DNA of 20,864 nt from an uncultured Lachnospiraceae bacterium (GTDB taxonomy: Bacteria > Bacillota > Clostridia > Lachnospirales > Lachnospiraceae). Below the pieces are notes generated by a model. The model saw only the letters and a program-made list of their open reading frames with translations. It was not told where the DNA came from and searched no databases. This document shows, piece by piece, positions 1-6,442 of the stretch (within the stretch, counting starts at the first letter, position 1; every line of letters begins with the position of its first letter). The stretch spans positions 1-20,864 of the forward strand of contig CADCQV010000151.1 of the NCBI GenBank assembly GCA_902803625.1, in the 5' to 3' direction. The position numbers and the translations under genes are program-made.

Positions 1-435
1 ACAACGCTTGAGAATCACCTACATGCCCTGTCTGTGCTCAGAAATAAATGTTCTCATGGTGTGCGTTTGTATAATTCTACGATGAATCCTCCAGTAAAAT
101 TCAATAAAAGTTTTTTGAGGAATAATCCGGCAATAAGGAATAATTCTCTGTTTGCGTATATACTTATGCTGATTAAGAGGTTGCCTTCTGATGATGAAAG
201 AAAGCAATTTAGAGATAAGCTTAATAGTATAGTGAAGAAATATGAGAAGGATATAGATCTCAACCTTATAGGATTTCCCAAAAGATATAGGGAACTTATG
301 TATATAAGGAATTTGAAGAATATTACAGAAAGTTGCCACCAACCGCATACAGTAGCCCTGAGATTTCTACCGTACGCAGCAGGTAAACAGCAACTCGTCC
401 AACAAATGCCCCCAATAAGGCATTTAAGACAGTGA
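1..435 (+). CDS. Abi_2-family protein, C-terminal part (5' end outside window)
   Basis: The reading frame is open from base 1, so this is the 3' part of a longer gene. About residues 14-25 of the visible part read R-N-K-C-S-H-G-V-R-L-Y-N, the RNxCxHxxRLYN-type motif of the Abi_2 (AbiD/AbiF) family. Further on, IDLNLIGFP followed by a short basic stretch is the usual C-terminal signature. These proteins are linked to abortive phage infection or act as toxin-like components of defence loci; that role is family knowledge only. The last ~37 codons (about 322-432) do not look like the family, which normally ends soon after the LIGFP motif, so the 3' end may be a fusion with unrelated DNA after a rearrangement. 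The gene is AT-rich compared with everything downstream. Confident for the family, unsure whether the gene is intact. Confidence 0.6.
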   Translation, partial: TTLENHLHALSVLRNKCSHGVRLYNSTMNPPVKFNKSFLRNNPAIRNNSLFAYILMLIKRLPSDDERKQFRDKLNSIVKKYEKDIDLNLIGFPKRYRELMYIRNLKNITESCHQPHTVALRFLPYAAGKQQLVQQMPPIRHLRQ

Positions 436-469
436 AAAAGTTCTCAAAGAGACAATCGTTTTACAATGT

Positions 470-517
470 ATTACGTCTTTGGACAATCATATACGACTTA
501 TTACACCTCAGGACAAT
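470..517 (+). repeat. 30-bp-spaced direct repeat with GACAAT core
   Basis: ATTACGTCTTTGGACAAT (470-487) and ATTACACCTCAGGACAAT (500-517) match at 14 of 18 positions with a period of exactly 30 bases. A third GACAAT lies at 451-456, 31 bases before the next. Regularly spaced repeats with GACAAT-like cores occur at the ends of IS21-family elements, but no transposase is visible, so this could only be a relic end. The second copy also forms the left arm of the terminator hairpin. Confidence 0.4.
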
Positions 518-536
518 TGTCCTGGGGTGTTTTTTT
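503..536 (+). terminator. Rho-independent terminator
   Basis: An 11-bp stem ACACCTCAGGA / TCCTGGGGTGT (503-513 with 520-530, one G-T pair) closes on CAATTG and is followed by a run of seven T (530-536). It lies about 70 bases after the stop of the Abi-like gene and before the antiporter promoter, so it separates the two transcription units. It is nearly symmetric, but the T run favours the + strand. Confidence 0.85.
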
Positions 537-547
537 CACTAAAGTAA

Positions 548-581
548 TCTACAAAAATGTAGAATTCTACAACTTTGTTGA
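548..581. promoter_or_regulatory. Tandem inverted-repeat operator upstream of antiporter operon
   Basis: Two 16-bp dyads follow each other with an 18-base period: TCTACAAAAATGTAGA (548-563) and TCTACAACTTTGTTGA (566-581). Both fit TCTACA-N4-TGT-N-GA. The right arm of the first plus the left arm of the second also give a perfect 14-bp palindrome, TGTAGAATTCTACA (558-571). The second dyad overlaps the -35 box of the promoter at 578-606, the position expected for a repressor site. TACA...TGTA half-sites recall BlaI/MecI/CopY-type operators, but the 4-base spacer differs, so I do not name a regulator. Confidence 0.6.
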
Positions 582-606
582 TCATAAAAGTGCGGAATGA
601 TAGAAT
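578..606 (+). promoter_or_regulatory. Sigma-70-type promoter for the antiporter operon
   Basis: A -35 box TTGATC (578-583), a 17-base spacer and a -10 box TAGAAT (601-606) predict a start near 613 and a 5' leader of about 150 bases before the first antiporter gene. It lies after the terminator and overlaps the dyad repeat, consistent with a regulated promoter. Confidence 0.55.
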
Positions 607-658
607 ACAGGTTCAATGTGATACTGTTGAAAATAATCCGATTATGTGATGCTTACTG

Positions 659-687
659 TTGTACGGGGGAATTTCTTGAATTATAAT
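659..687 (+). promoter_or_regulatory. Possible second promoter, good -10 and weak -35
   Basis: A perfect TATAAT (682-687) lies 17 bases after a poor -35, TTGTAC (659-664). Transcription would begin near 694, about 70 bases before the first antiporter gene. It may work with or instead of the promoter at 578-606. The weak -35 keeps the confidence low. Confidence 0.3.
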
Positions 688-764
688 TGTGTTTGAGTTT
701 ACAGGTGCCGGATTTTGGCGGATCCTTCCGATGTTTAAGGGCTGCGGAAAAGGGGGAAGAGAGC

Positions 765-1217
765 ATGCCGGTGATATTTTTCATATTGTGGGTTATATTT
801 AACGGCCGGGTCACGACGGAGATCATACTGACCGGTCTGCCCGTAACCATACTTGTCTCACTTTTCTCATACAGGCTGACCGGCTATTCCCCCGCAAGTG
901 ACATAAGGCTCCTTAGGAATTTATTTCTCTTTTTCCTGTACGTGCTGAACCTGATACGGGAGATAATGGTATCTGCTTCATCTGTAATGCTGATGATCCT
1001 TCGGGGACAGGCTCCGGAGCCTGTGATCATTGAGTTTCATTCGGGCTTTGAATCCAAAATGCAGAATGTTCTGCTGGCGAACTCCATAACCCTGACCCCG
1101 GGAACCATTACCATGTTCCAGGAGGGAGACCGTTTTGTCATCCACTGTCTCAGGCCGGAATATGGCCGGGGCATAGATGACTCTTCTTTTGTCAGATTAT
1201 TGAGGAGAATAAAGTGA
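765..1217 (+). CDS. mnhE: Multisubunit Na+/H+ antiporter subunit MnhE (MbhA-like)
   Basis: This small membrane subunit belongs to Mrp/Mnh cation/proton antiporters and to the antiporter half of membrane-bound hydrogenases. At 150 residues it fits the family length. Two or three hydrophobic segments fill residues 2-35 and 50-78. The hallmark LLANSITLTPGTITM lies at about 103-117, followed by a soluble C-terminal part rich in charged residues. The ATG at 765 is preferred over in-frame codons further upstream because AGGGGGAA (751-758) is well placed before it and MPVIFFILWVIFN is a typical family start. It is the first gene of the operon, and its TGA overlaps the GTG of the next gene by four bases. 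The family's role in assembly or stability of the complex is known, but its exact contribution to transport is not. Confidence 0.9.
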   Translation: MPVIFFILWVIFNGRVTTEIILTGLPVTILVSLFSYRLTGYSPASDIRLLRNLFLFFLYVLNLIREIMVSASSVMLMILRGQAPEPVIIEFHSGFESKMQNVLLANSITLTPGTITMFQEGDRFVIHCLRPEYGRGIDDSSFVRLLRRIK

Positions 1218-1555
1218 AGGTAGAGACTGCGTATCAAATACTGTTTTCCGCTGCTCTGGTATGGTTTTCCATACTGATACTTTTCCTTCTGATCCGGTCC
1301 ATAATAGGACCACGGATCACAGACCGGATACTCTGCATCAATATGACGGGAACAATGGTGATCTGCTGCATAACCATTCTCAGCCGGGTGATGAAGGAAA
1401 GCTACCTTGCGGACGTGGCGCTGATCTATGCCATGATAAGCTTTGTTTCCGTACTGATCCTGGCAAACGTCTATATTCCCTTCCGCTATTCGCGTAAAGA
1501 AGGCGGTTCCGCGAAGCAGAAGGAGGAAGAGGAGGAGAAAAACAGTGACGGCTGA
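1214..1555 (+). CDS. mnhF: Multisubunit Na+/H+ antiporter subunit MnhF (MbhB-like)
   Basis: This is a three-helix membrane subunit of Mrp/Mbh antiporters, 113 residues. The conserved IGPRITDRILCINMTG (about 31-46, equivalent to the GPT-DRV-ALD motif) and DVALIYAMISFV (67-78) identify it. The GTG start at 1214 overlaps the stop of mnhE, with a GAGGAG ribosome site at 1202-1207. The last ~22 residues form a hydrophilic tail with a run of Lys and five consecutive Glu that is longer than usual for this ~90-residue family. That purine-rich stretch also supplies the ribosome site of the next gene, which may be its real reason. The end overlaps mnhG by 11 bases, so coupled translation is likely. Confidence 0.9.
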   Translation: MKVETAYQILFSAALVWFSILILFLLIRSIIGPRITDRILCINMTGTMVICCITILSRVMKESYLADVALIYAMISFVSVLILANVYIPFRYSRKEGGSAKQKEEEEEKNSDG

Positions 1556-1856
1556 ATGGATCGTATTTTTCATCACTGCACTGCTGCTATCAGCCGCGCT
1601 GTTTTGCTATACGCTGGCTGTTGTCGGGGTGTACCGCTTCGGGTTCATTCTGAACCGGATGCATGCAGGAGGTATCGGGGATTCTCTTGGACTCCTCTGT
1701 GTGATCGCGGCTGTTATGACCGCCACCGGTCTAAAAAGCGATTCCCTTAAGCTTCTTTTACTTATCGTGTTTATGTGGTTTACATCTCCTGTCTCGTCTC
1801 ATTTCCTGAGTCAGGTCGAATATTATGCAGGGGGAGAGCTGAAGCTATGGAAATGA
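1545..1856 (+). CDS. mnhG: Multisubunit Na+/H+ antiporter subunit MnhG (MbhC-like)
   Basis: This is a three-helix membrane subunit of 103 residues. Family signatures are GVYRFGFILNRMHAGG (28-43), where MnhG proteins have a conserved RMHA, and FTSPVSSHFLSQ (79-90), the PVSAH-type motif. It starts at GTG 1545 inside the end of mnhF, with the AGGAGGAAGAGGAGG stretch just upstream as a very strong ribosome site. It overlaps the next gene by 10 bases. Together with MnhE and MnhF it forms the E-F-G block that opens Mbh-type clusters, whereas classical Mrp operons begin with A-B and end with E-F-G. Confidence 0.9.
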   Translation: MTAEWIVFFITALLLSAALFCYTLAVVGVYRFGFILNRMHAGGIGDSLGLLCVIAAVMTATGLKSDSLKLLLLIVFMWFTSPVSSHFLSQVEYYAGGELKLWK

Positions 1857-2155
1857 AGCTGGTCTTCCGGATAATACTTCTCATACTTCTGATAATCTGC
1901 GCCATTGCGGTCAATCTGACCCGGAATATCCTGCAGTCGGTGATAATATTTATGTTTTACAGCTCAGTCATGTGCATCCTCTGGATTTTGATGGAATCCC
2001 CGGATCTGGCGATAACGGAGGCCGCCGTCGGGGCAGGCATCAGCGGGGTTCTCTTTCTGATGACGCTGAAAAAGGTCCGGAGCGGGGATGGGGAGCCAAA
2101 CAGGGAAGCGCCCGGAGAAGACGATAAAGACCGGGAGGAAGGGACGGAAATTTGA
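1847..2155 (+). CDS. mbhD: MbhD-like subunit (DUF4040 domain)
   Basis: A 102-residue protein with three predicted helices (about 5-22, 28-47 and 55-75). The motif MESPDLAITEAAVGAGI (49-65) is characteristic of MbhD/DUF4040, which in classical Mrp is the C-terminal part of MrpA; Asp53 and Glu58 are the conserved acidic positions. In archaeal hydrogenase and sulfane reductase complexes the equivalent subunit resembles part of NuoJ and lines the ion path; this is family knowledge. The ATG at 1847 has GGGGAG ten bases upstream; the second ATG at 1853 is possible but less well spaced. The last ~25 residues are hydrophilic and highly charged. The stop overlaps the TTG start of the next gene. Confidence 0.85.
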   Translation: MEMKLVFRIILLILLIICAIAVNLTRNILQSVIIFMFYSSVMCILWILMESPDLAITEAAVGAGISGVLFLMTLKKVRSGDGEPNREAPGEDDKDREEGTEI

Positions 2156-3090
2156 AGGAACTTTTTTTTCGCTGGCTCTCGGGAGATATGGAATTATTGG
2201 AGGATATTTCCGATGCCGCCGAGATTCCGGACAGCTCCAGAGAAGACCTGAAAAAACAGAAAAAGGAGAACCGACAGAAAATACAGGGAACGGAGTCGGT
2301 GATCCGGGCAGAGGAGAAGGGCTTTTTCGCGTTTTACCGGGTGGTCTCGGTTATGAGCTGTATCGTGCTTATCGGCGTGCTTCTCTATACAGTGGCGAAT
2401 CTCCCAAGGTACGGAGAGGAAAACCCGCGGACCGTGGAAGTGGTGAAGCGCTACATCGAACACGGTGTTGAGGAGACCGGTGCCGTAAATATCGTCACCG
2501 GAATGATCCTCGATTACCGTGCCTTTGATACACTTGGGGAGTCCCACGTCCTCTTCACCGCACTGGTCTGTGTTTTGATCCTATTAAAGCTCGACAAAAA
2601 GACCATACGCGGCGGTCATCTGGACAGCTATTATACGATAAAGGAGGACCGCTTTTTTGATATTTCGGAGGATTCTGTTCTACGTCTGGTGGGAACGATA
2701 CTGGTACCCTGCATAATCCTTTTCGGGATCTACGTACTGCTCAACGGTCAGAACGGTCCGGGAGGCGGATTTTCCGCAGGAGCCATTCTGGGGGCGGCCC
2801 TTATCGTGTTCAGTCTGGCCTTCGGTTTTGAGGCAGTGGACAGGGTATTTTCGGCGAGGGTGCTGTCACTTACCACCTTTGTATCCCTGGCTTTTTACAG
2901 CCTTGCGAAGGGATATGTGTTTTTCACGGGAGCCAACGGACTGGAAAACCACATACCCAAAGGGATCCCGGGAAACATATTTTCCGGCGGTCTGATATTG
3001 CCGCTGAATGTTGCCGTAGGTCTGGTGGTGGCCTGCACGATGTACGGGTTTTTCAGTTTGTTTAAGAGAGGAAATATCGGCGGTGCTTGA
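2152..3090 (+). CDS. MbhE-MnhB fused subunit
   Basis: At 312 residues this joins two subunits that are separate in many organisms. Residues 1-58 are a charged soluble extension. Residues 60-146 form an MbhE-like two-helix part with the signature NIVTGMILDYRAFDTLGE (113-130), otherwise found at the C-terminus of MrpA. Residues 172-305 are an MnhB (MrpB) domain with about four helices and the motif LNGQNGPGGGFSAGAI (197-212). The start is TTG at 2152, overlapping the previous stop, with GGAGGAAGGGA at 2134-2144 as ribosome site; no better start lies nearby. In MBH-type complexes these parts sit between the D and G subunits, and the gene order here agrees. Soluble N-terminal extensions of this length are not typical of MbhE and their role is unknown. 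Confidence 0.85.
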   Translation: MKELFFRWLSGDMELLEDISDAAEIPDSSREDLKKQKKENRQKIQGTESVIRAEEKGFFAFYRVVSVMSCIVLIGVLLYTVANLPRYGEENPRTVEVVKRYIEHGVEETGAVNIVTGMILDYRAFDTLGESHVLFTALVCVLILLKLDKKTIRGGHLDSYYTIKEDRFFDISEDSVLRLVGTILVPCIILFGIYVLLNGQNGPGGGFSAGAILGAALIVFSLAFGFEAVDRVFSARVLSLTTFVSLAFYSLAKGYVFFTGANGLENHIPKGIPGNIFSGGLILPLNVAVGLVVACTMYGFFSLFKRGNIGGA

Positions 3091-3463
3091 ACATCTGCTA
3101 GTAAACAATGAAGAGGCGGCAGCAGTGATCCTCTTCGGGATAGGCTTTACCATGCTGCTCTTTCAGCAGAACCTGATAAAAAAGCTGATAGGAATGAACA
3201 TCATGGACTCGGGGATATTTCTATTCCTGGCCTCACTTGGCTATATCGAGGGACGGAAGGCTCCGATCATCGAGGGCGGGGTAAAACAGACGTCGGCATA
3301 TATAAACCCGGTTCCCGCGGGGCTGGTGCTTACGGGGATCGTAGTCTCGGTATCCGTGACAGCCGTGATGCTGTCCCTTTCCATACGCCTGTACAAAAGA
3401 TACCACACCCTGGATCTGGATGAGATCTATATACTGTCCAGGCATCAGATGGAGGACAGATAA
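3083..3463 (+). CDS. mnhC: Multisubunit Na+/H+ antiporter subunit MnhC (MbhG, NuoK-like)
   Basis: A 126-residue, three-helix subunit homologous to NuoK of complex I. The motifs LIGMNIMDSGIFLFL (35-49) and NPVPAGLVLTGIVVSVSVTA (75-94) match MnhC, whose usual form is DPLPQALVLTAIVI. The GTG start at 3083 overlaps the previous gene by eight bases, with GAGAGGAAA at 3066-3074 as ribosome site. A short charged C-terminal tail follows the third helix. Homologues have a conserved Glu in the second helix; here Glu64 in the loop before the last helix is the only acidic residue of that region, so that position should be compared carefully. Confidence 0.88.
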   Translation: MLEHLLVNNEEAAAVILFGIGFTMLLFQQNLIKKLIGMNIMDSGIFLFLASLGYIEGRKAPIIEGGVKQTSAYINPVPAGLVLTGIVVSVSVTAVMLSLSIRLYKRYHTLDLDEIYILSRHQMEDR

Positions 3464-4951
3464 ATGGTTATAGTCACCAGCTTTCCTCTATTTACCATTC
3501 TGCTGAGTCTGTTCTCCGGAGTGCTTTGCCTGCTGCTGAAGGGGAGGACGGCCAAGCGCTATACCTTTGCGCTTGAACTTGTCCTGACAGGGATGGCTGC
3601 AGCGGTGCTGGCATATGTAGTGCAGACCGGCAGGGAATTTACCTATACAATGGGCGAATTTCCCGCACCCTGGGGTAATGAGATACGTGCCGGGGTGCTG
3701 GAAGCGCTTATGGCGCTCCTTTTCCTGACGGTAATGATCTGCTCCGTTACCGCCGGGCACCGCTTCGTAAATACGGACATAGATGAGAGTAAGGTAAATC
3801 TTTACTACGCTCTCCTGAACCTTATGACAGCGGCGCTGATGTCTGTAGTCTGGACGAATGACATCTTTACGGGCTATGTATTTGTGGAGATCCTGACCCT
3901 TACAAGCTGCGGCATACTGATCGTCAGGGAACTCGGACGGACAACTCTGGCGGCGGTTCGATATATGATATTAAATCTTCTCGGATCGGGGCTTTTCCTG
4001 CTGGGAGTGGTACTTTTGTATTCAATGACGGGACATCTTCTGATGGAGCCTATGCAGCATACGATCACGGAGCTTGCCGGGGATCCGCAGATTCTCCGGA
4101 ATCTTACGATAGTGGTGGGGATCCTGACCGTCGGCCTCTCCATTAAGAGCGGTCTGTTCCCCTTTCATTACTGGATGCCGGATACCTACGGCTGGGCGAC
4201 GCCCACATCGGCCGCCATACTTTCAGCCATTGTTTCAAAGGCATATATCTTTTTGCTGTTTAAGATTTATTACCGTGTCATAGGGATAAAGACCTTTGAA
4301 ATGATGCCTGTCAGGAATATCCTTCTGCTGCTTGGGATCTGCGGCATCATAGCGGGATCCGCAGGGGCGATACTGTCCAATAATATTAACCGTATGGTGG
4401 CCCTGTCCTCTGCGGCGCAGATCGGGTACATATATGCGGGTTTGGGACTCGGAGGGGCAGCCGGCTATACGGCAGCTCTTTTCCATATCCTGGTCCATGC
4501 TGTCACCAAATCCCAGCTTTTCCTTACGACACCGCGTCTTGCGGAGGTGGCCGGGGGAAGCCTCCTTATCAGGGAGCTGCAGGGAAGCGGACTCCGTGAC
4601 AGGGATGCAGGGGCGTTTTTTTCCGTCAGTGCACTCTCAATGATCGGAATACCTGTTTTTGCAGGCTTTTCATCCAAGCTGCAGTTTGGCCTCGCGGCTG
4701 TGACGGTCGGGAACAGGAAGTTGATCCTCGTTATGCTGGCACTGGCCGTGAGCTCTCTTTTAAATGCGATGTATTTTATACGCACCGTTATCAGGATCTA
4801 CACGGATTCCCCGTTGAAAACGGAAAGAGCAGGCCACAGGGCGGACTTTATCCTTCCCCTTATGGTCCTGACAGCCTGTAATCTGTTTCTGGGGCTGTTC
4901 TCCAGGGTAGCGGCGGATCTCATCCGGACCGGGCTTTTAATGTTCGGGTGA
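3464..4951 (+). CDS. mnhD: Antiporter subunit MnhD/MbhH (complex I NuoN/M-like), copy 1
   Basis: A 495-residue protein of the proton-conducting transporter family with about 14 helices; it provides one proton/cation channel of the complex. The expected charged residues are present: Glu142 in FVEILTL, Lys228 in LSIKSGLFPFHYWMPD, Lys259 in AIVSKAY, His341 with Lys349 in HILVHAVTKS, and Lys405 in GFSSK. The SIKSGLFPFHYWMPDTYGWATP form is typical of MrpD/MbhH and less like the other three copies, so this is the best match to the true MnhD. The ATG follows the TAA of mnhC directly, with GGAGG nine bases upstream. A 51-base gap follows, the longest inside the operon, with no terminator or promoter that I can see. 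Confidence 0.9.
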   Translation: MVIVTSFPLFTILLSLFSGVLCLLLKGRTAKRYTFALELVLTGMAAAVLAYVVQTGREFTYTMGEFPAPWGNEIRAGVLEALMALLFLTVMICSVTAGHRFVNTDIDESKVNLYYALLNLMTAALMSVVWTNDIFTGYVFVEILTLTSCGILIVRELGRTTLAAVRYMILNLLGSGLFLLGVVLLYSMTGHLLMEPMQHTITELAGDPQILRNLTIVVGILTVGLSIKSGLFPFHYWMPDTYGWATPTSAAILSAIVSKAYIFLLFKIYYRVIGIKTFEMMPVRNILLLLGICGIIAGSAGAILSNNINRMVALSSAAQIGYIYAGLGLGGAAGYTAALFHILVHAVTKSQLFLTTPRLAEVAGGSLLIRELQGSGLRDRDAGAFFSVSALSMIGIPVFAGFSSKLQFGLAAVTVGNRKLILVMLALAVSSLLNAMYFIRTVIRIYTDSPLKTERAGHRADFILPLMVLTACNLFLGLFSRVAADLIRTGLLMFG

Positions 4952-5002
4952 TTAGAAAAGGCGGAAGATCATAAAGACAGGAAGGAGCGGTTTCGACAAA
5001 GT

Positions 5003-6442
5003 ATGCTTCTGATTACAGCGATATTATTTCCAATGATCGCGGGTCCGTTCGCGGCTCTTTACCCGGAGGGAAAGGATGGCGGCAGGACTAAAAGATACGC
5101 GGCTGTTATGGTCCTTACGGATATTCTCTGTATCCTTGCAGCCCTGTACGGAAAAGCGGTGACACTTTTTTGCATTACGGACCGGGCAGTATTCGGGTTT
5201 TCATATGACAGCTTCGGAAGGCTGTTCCTTTCGGTGGTGCTGATCCTGTATACGGCAGTCTGCTTCTACGCTTTTGATTATATGAAAACAGAAGAGCGGC
5301 CTGAGATGTTCTTCAGCTTCTATTTCGTATCTCTGGGAGCTCTGGTGGCCATATCAATGTCCGCAAATCTGCTGACGCTTTATTTCTGCTTTGAGCTCGC
5401 GTCGCTGTCGTCTGTTCCCCTGGTTCTGCACGAAATGACAAAGGAAGCGGTTGCGGCCGGGTTAAAATATCTGTTTTATTCCGTTGCCGGAGCACTGATG
5501 GGTCTCCTTGCGGTATTTTTCGTGTATTACCATTCGGCGGGTGATGCAGCGTTTATTCCGGGAGGGATCATTGAGAGGAGCCTGCTTTCCGGGAATGAAG
5601 CTGTGTTTCAGGCGGTCGTCTTTATCGGGATAATCGGCTTTGGAACAAAGGCCGGAATGTATCCCATGCACGGCTGGCTGCCCACAGCCCATCCCATAGC
5701 GCCGGCACCGGCCTCAGCCCTTCTCTCCGGAATAATCGCCAAAGCCGGGGTCTTTGCAATTGTCCGTCTCATATACTATTCCGTGGGTGTGGAACTGCTT
5801 CGCGGCACCTGGGTCCAGTACGCCTGGATGACCCTGTGCCTGCTGACGATACTTATGGGTTCAACCTGTGCCTTCCGTGAAAAGATACTGAAAAAACGGC
5901 TGGCCTATTCCACAGTAAGCCAGATCTCCTACATACTGCTGGGGCTTTCGATCATGACTACGGAGGGCTTCAGGGGAGGGATGCTTCATTTGCTGAGTCA
6001 CGCGGTTTCCAAGGGCTGTCTCTTTCTGGTGGCAGGGATTTTCATCTGTAAGCTTGGAAAACGGAATGTAACGGAGCTTAAGGGTACGGGAAGGGAAATG
6101 CCGGTCACATTGTGGTGCTTTATGCTGGCTTCCCTGTCTCTGGTAGGAATACCTCCGATGGGAGGCTTCACGAGTAAATGGGTGCTTGCCGGCGCAGCAC
6201 TGGGAGACGGTATGGGCATTTTTTCGGTACTGCCCCCGGTTGTGCTGCTGATATCTGCGCTTTTAACGGCAGGTTATCTGTTTCCCATAGCGGTGGATGC
6301 ATTCTTTCCCGGCAGGGATTTCGATCTCTCCGGAACGGAGAATAAGGAGCCTCCGCTCCTTATGACAATACCTCTGATGCTGCTCTGTCTCGCGGCACTG
6401 GCGGTGGGAGTTTTCGGCGGGAGGATAGTTGAGCTTATATGA
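5003..6442 (+). CDS. Proton-conducting antiporter subunit, complex I type, copy 2
   Basis: A 479-residue integral membrane protein of the same superfamily (Proton_antipo_M domain about 125-400). Key residues are all present: Glu131 in CFELASL, Lys216 in FGTKAGMYPMHGWLP, Lys247 in IIAKAGV, His333 and Lys337 in LLSHAVSKG, and Lys392 in GGFTSK. The KAGMYPMHGWLPTAHPIAPAPASALLSG block resembles the Ech/Hyf/NuoL-like hydrogenase branch more than MrpD. GGAGCGG (4984-4990) is a somewhat distant ribosome site (12 bases) for the ATG at 5003, and no better start is in frame. The stop overlaps the ATG of copy 3. A proton or sodium pumping role is inferred from the family; the ion is not readable from sequence. 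Confidence 0.85.
   Translation: MLLITAILFPMIAGPFAALYPEGKDGGRTKRYAAVMVLTDILCILAALYGKAVTLFCITDRAVFGFSYDSFGRLFLSVVLILYTAVCFYAFDYMKTEERPEMFFSFYFVSLGALVAISMSANLLTLYFCFELASLSSVPLVLHEMTKEAVAAGLKYLFYSVAGALMGLLAVFFVYYHSAGDAAFIPGGIIERSLLSGNEAVFQAVVFIGIIGFGTKAGMYPMHGWLPTAHPIAPAPASALLSGIIAKAGVFAIVRLIYYSVGVELLRGTWVQYAWMTLCLLTILMGSTCAFREKILKKRLAYSTVSQISYILLGLSIMTTEGFRGGMLHLLSHAVSKGCLFLVAGIFICKLGKRNVTELKGTGREMPVTLWCFMLASLSLVGIPPMGGFTSKWVLAGAALGDGMGIFSVLPPVVLLISALLTAGYLFPIAVDAFFPGRDFDLSGTENKEPPLLMTIPLMLLCLAALAVGVFGGRIVELI

Noticed and set aside
19..348. Minus-strand reading frame opposite the Abi-like gene
   Set aside because: It has no recognisable motif and lies opposite a frame with a clear Abi_2 signature that is open to the window edge.
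451..517. Intact IS21-type insertion sequence end
   Set aside because: Only the spaced GACAAT repeats support it. No istA/istB-like frame, no second end and no target duplication can be seen, so it is kept only as a repeat.
687..764. Upstream in-frame extension of mnhE starting near 687
   Set aside because: The extra 26 residues are not hydrophobic or family-like, the start would be TTG inside a possible -10 region, and the ATG at 765 has a clear ribosome site and the standard family N-terminus.
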